From contig CAWDVH010000001.1 in NCBI GenBank assembly GCA_963805705.1, forward strand, positions 2,480,001 to 2,544,000: a stretch of 64,000 nucleotides of DNA. Direction: 5' to 3'. The notes below the pieces were generated by a model. It did no database searches, was not told the DNA's origin, and saw only the letters and a program-made list of their open reading frames with translations. Within the stretch, counting starts at the first letter, position 1. Each line of letters opens with the position of its first letter. This document shows positions 62,833 through 64,000 of the stretch, in pieces. The stretch is from CAWDVH01 sp963805705. Its GTDB lineage: Bacteria; Actinomycetota; Actinomycetes; Streptosporangiales; Streptosporangiaceae. Position numbers and translations under genes: made by a program.

Positions 62833-64000
62833 TGACGGGGTCAGGGCAGTCACCGGAGCCGGCAGCGCACGGGACGCCCGGATCCGGCGAGCCACCGGGC
62901 GGCCCTCCGAGAGGCCGACTGGGAGGCCGGCGGCTCGTTGCCGTCATAGTTGCCACCGCGCTGACGGCCGCGCTGGTCGGCGGGCTGGCGGGCGGATTCA
63001 TCGTGTCCAGGGCGTCCGGCGGCGGGCCGCAGCCCGGCTTCAGCCTGGGCACGGTGGCACCGGCGCTGAACGACCGGCCGCCAGCATCGGTCGCCGGGGT
63101 GGTGGCGCGGGTCCTGCCGGGCGTGGTCATGGTCAAGGTCAACGGCGGCGAGGGAACCGGCTCCGGATTCATCATCCGCGGCGGCTATATCGTGACCGAC
63201 AACCATGTAGTGACGCTGGACGGCCAGGTGAGCCGCTCGTCGCTGCAGGTGGTCTTCAACGGGGGCATGCAGGTGAGCGCCAGGCTCATCGGCCGGGATC
63301 CCTTCTCGGACGTCGCGGTGATCAAGCCGGCGGCCAGCGCCGGCCTTCCGGCGCTGACGCTCGGCAACTCCGACAGCGTGGATGTCGGGGACCCAGTCAT
63401 CGCGATCGGCTCTCCGCTTGGCCTGGCCGGGACGGTGACCAGTGGCATCGTCAGTGCTCTCGACCGGCCCGTGCAGCCAGGGGCCGGCCAGGGAAAGGAC
63501 CCGGAGGTGTTCTACGACGCGATTCAGACCGACGCGCCGATCAACCCCGGCAACTCGGGCGGCCCGCTGGTCAACGGCCAGGGGCAGGTCATCGGCGTCG
63601 ACGCCGCCATTGACACGCTCGGCTCAGATCCGCTGACGGGCACCCAGGGCGGCAGCATCGGCCTGGGCTTCGCGATCCCGATCAACCAGGTCAGGTTCGT
63701 GGCGAGCGAGCTCATCCGGACCGGCCATGCTGCTCATGCCGTCATCGGCGCGCTGATCAACGTGGACTACCGCGGAACGGGAGCGCAGATCCTGCGACCG
63801 GGCGCTCGCAACGCGCCGACGATCACACCCGGCGGCCCGGCGGCCAGGGCGGCCTGCGGCCGGGCGATGTGATCACCAGCTTCGGCGGCCAGCCGGTCGG
63901 CAGTCCTGACGCGCTGCTGGACGCGATCCGGTCCCGGCAGCCCGGCACGCGCGTATCAGTGACGTACATCAGGGGCAAGAAGACGCGAATGGTCGTACTG
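62832..64000 (+). CDS. htrA: HtrA/DegP-type serine protease with PDZ domain, frame broken, 3' end outside window
   Basis: This membrane-anchored trypsin-like quality-control protease is part of the SigE regulon. After a Pro/Gly-rich start and one helix (LVAVIVATALTAALVGGLAG) the catalytic triad is His in VTDNHVV, Asp in DPFSDVAVIK and Ser in NPGNSGGPLVNG. The frame runs well to TPGGPAARA, then hits a stop at 63870. The PDZ continuation (GLRPGDVITSFGGQPVGSPD) is in the next frame to base 64000. One missing G in AGGGCGGCC near 63846-63854 explains it. Confidence 0.9.

Overview
The window is a 64 kb stretch of very high GC, gene-dense chromosome from an actinomycete (Actinomycetota). The evidence is the tsf-pyrH-frr-cdsA order, the mycothiol gene mshB, the SigE/anti-sigma/RseB-like/HtrA stress locus beside an O-methyltransferase, the actinobacterial sdhCAB type, XRE plus DUF397 pairs, DUF574 (SAV2177-type) methyltransferases, a PaaX regulator and DUF3117. 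A Streptosporangiales-like lineage is my best guess from this gene content; it is not proven. I see no rRNA, tRNA, CRISPR array, insertion sequence or phage.

Layout. 1-3.1 kb: end of a translation and lipid block (tsf, pyrH, frr, cdsA). 3.2-9.3 kb: a SUFU-domain protein, rlmN, a hexapeptide acyltransferase, small conserved proteins and typA. 9.3-17.7 kb: a methyltransferase, membrane proteins (ferric-reductase-like, PAP2, DUF998), a probable copper/redox pair (Met/His-rich membrane protein and SCO1-thioredoxin fusion), a PRC-barrel protein, a decayed ArsR remnant, an MDR oxidoreductase and uppP. 17.8-21.3 kb: sdhCAB. 21.5-28.2 kb: a frameshifted secreted propeller-like protein, P1 and S9 peptidases, mshB, DUF6113 and a flavin reductase. 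28.3-34.6 kb: an operon with AtuA/DUF1446, an enoyl-CoA hydratase and both subunits of a biotin-dependent acyl-CoA carboxylase. 34.7-39.2 kb: small proteins, an arginine/methylarginine catabolic pair (rocD, DDAH) and a cysteinyl-tRNA synthetase with a broken frame. 39.3-45.3 kb: three paralogous small proteins beside a giant LuxR regulator, then a nonapeptide-repeat protein coupled to an RDD protein and an HdeD-like protein. 45.4-50.7 kb: dapC, fdxA, a secreted lysozyme-like protein, dapD, a FolP2-like protein, a DivIVA-like protein and tag. 50.9-55.7 kb: DUF574 methyltransferases (one internally deleted), DUF397 proteins, an XRE regulator and an RsbW-like ATPase. 55.7-60 kb: enoyl-CoA hydratase/paaX, DUF3117, pepA and an O-methyltransferase. 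60.2-64 kb: sigE, anti-sigma factor, RseB-like protein and htrA, cut by the window end.

Three themes cut across genes. First, at least four genes (propeller, cysS, dapC, htrA), and probably dapD, carry single-base frame breaks in GC-rich runs. Several of these genes should be essential and the breaks go in both directions, so sequencing or assembly indels are the simplest explanation. Second, short tandem repeats (13-29 bp) recur at gene ends, where the unit contains or mimics the stop codon, and inside linkers of otherwise conserved enzymes. Third, many start codons lie 6-8 nt after a TAnnnT-type -10 element, which suggests leaderless transcripts.

The most interesting parts are the 50.9-55.7 kb module, whose XRE and ATPase promoters share a TGTG-N3-CACA palindrome; the LuxR locus with its three paralogous small proteins; and the 11-copy nonapeptide-repeat protein translationally coupled to an RDD membrane protein.
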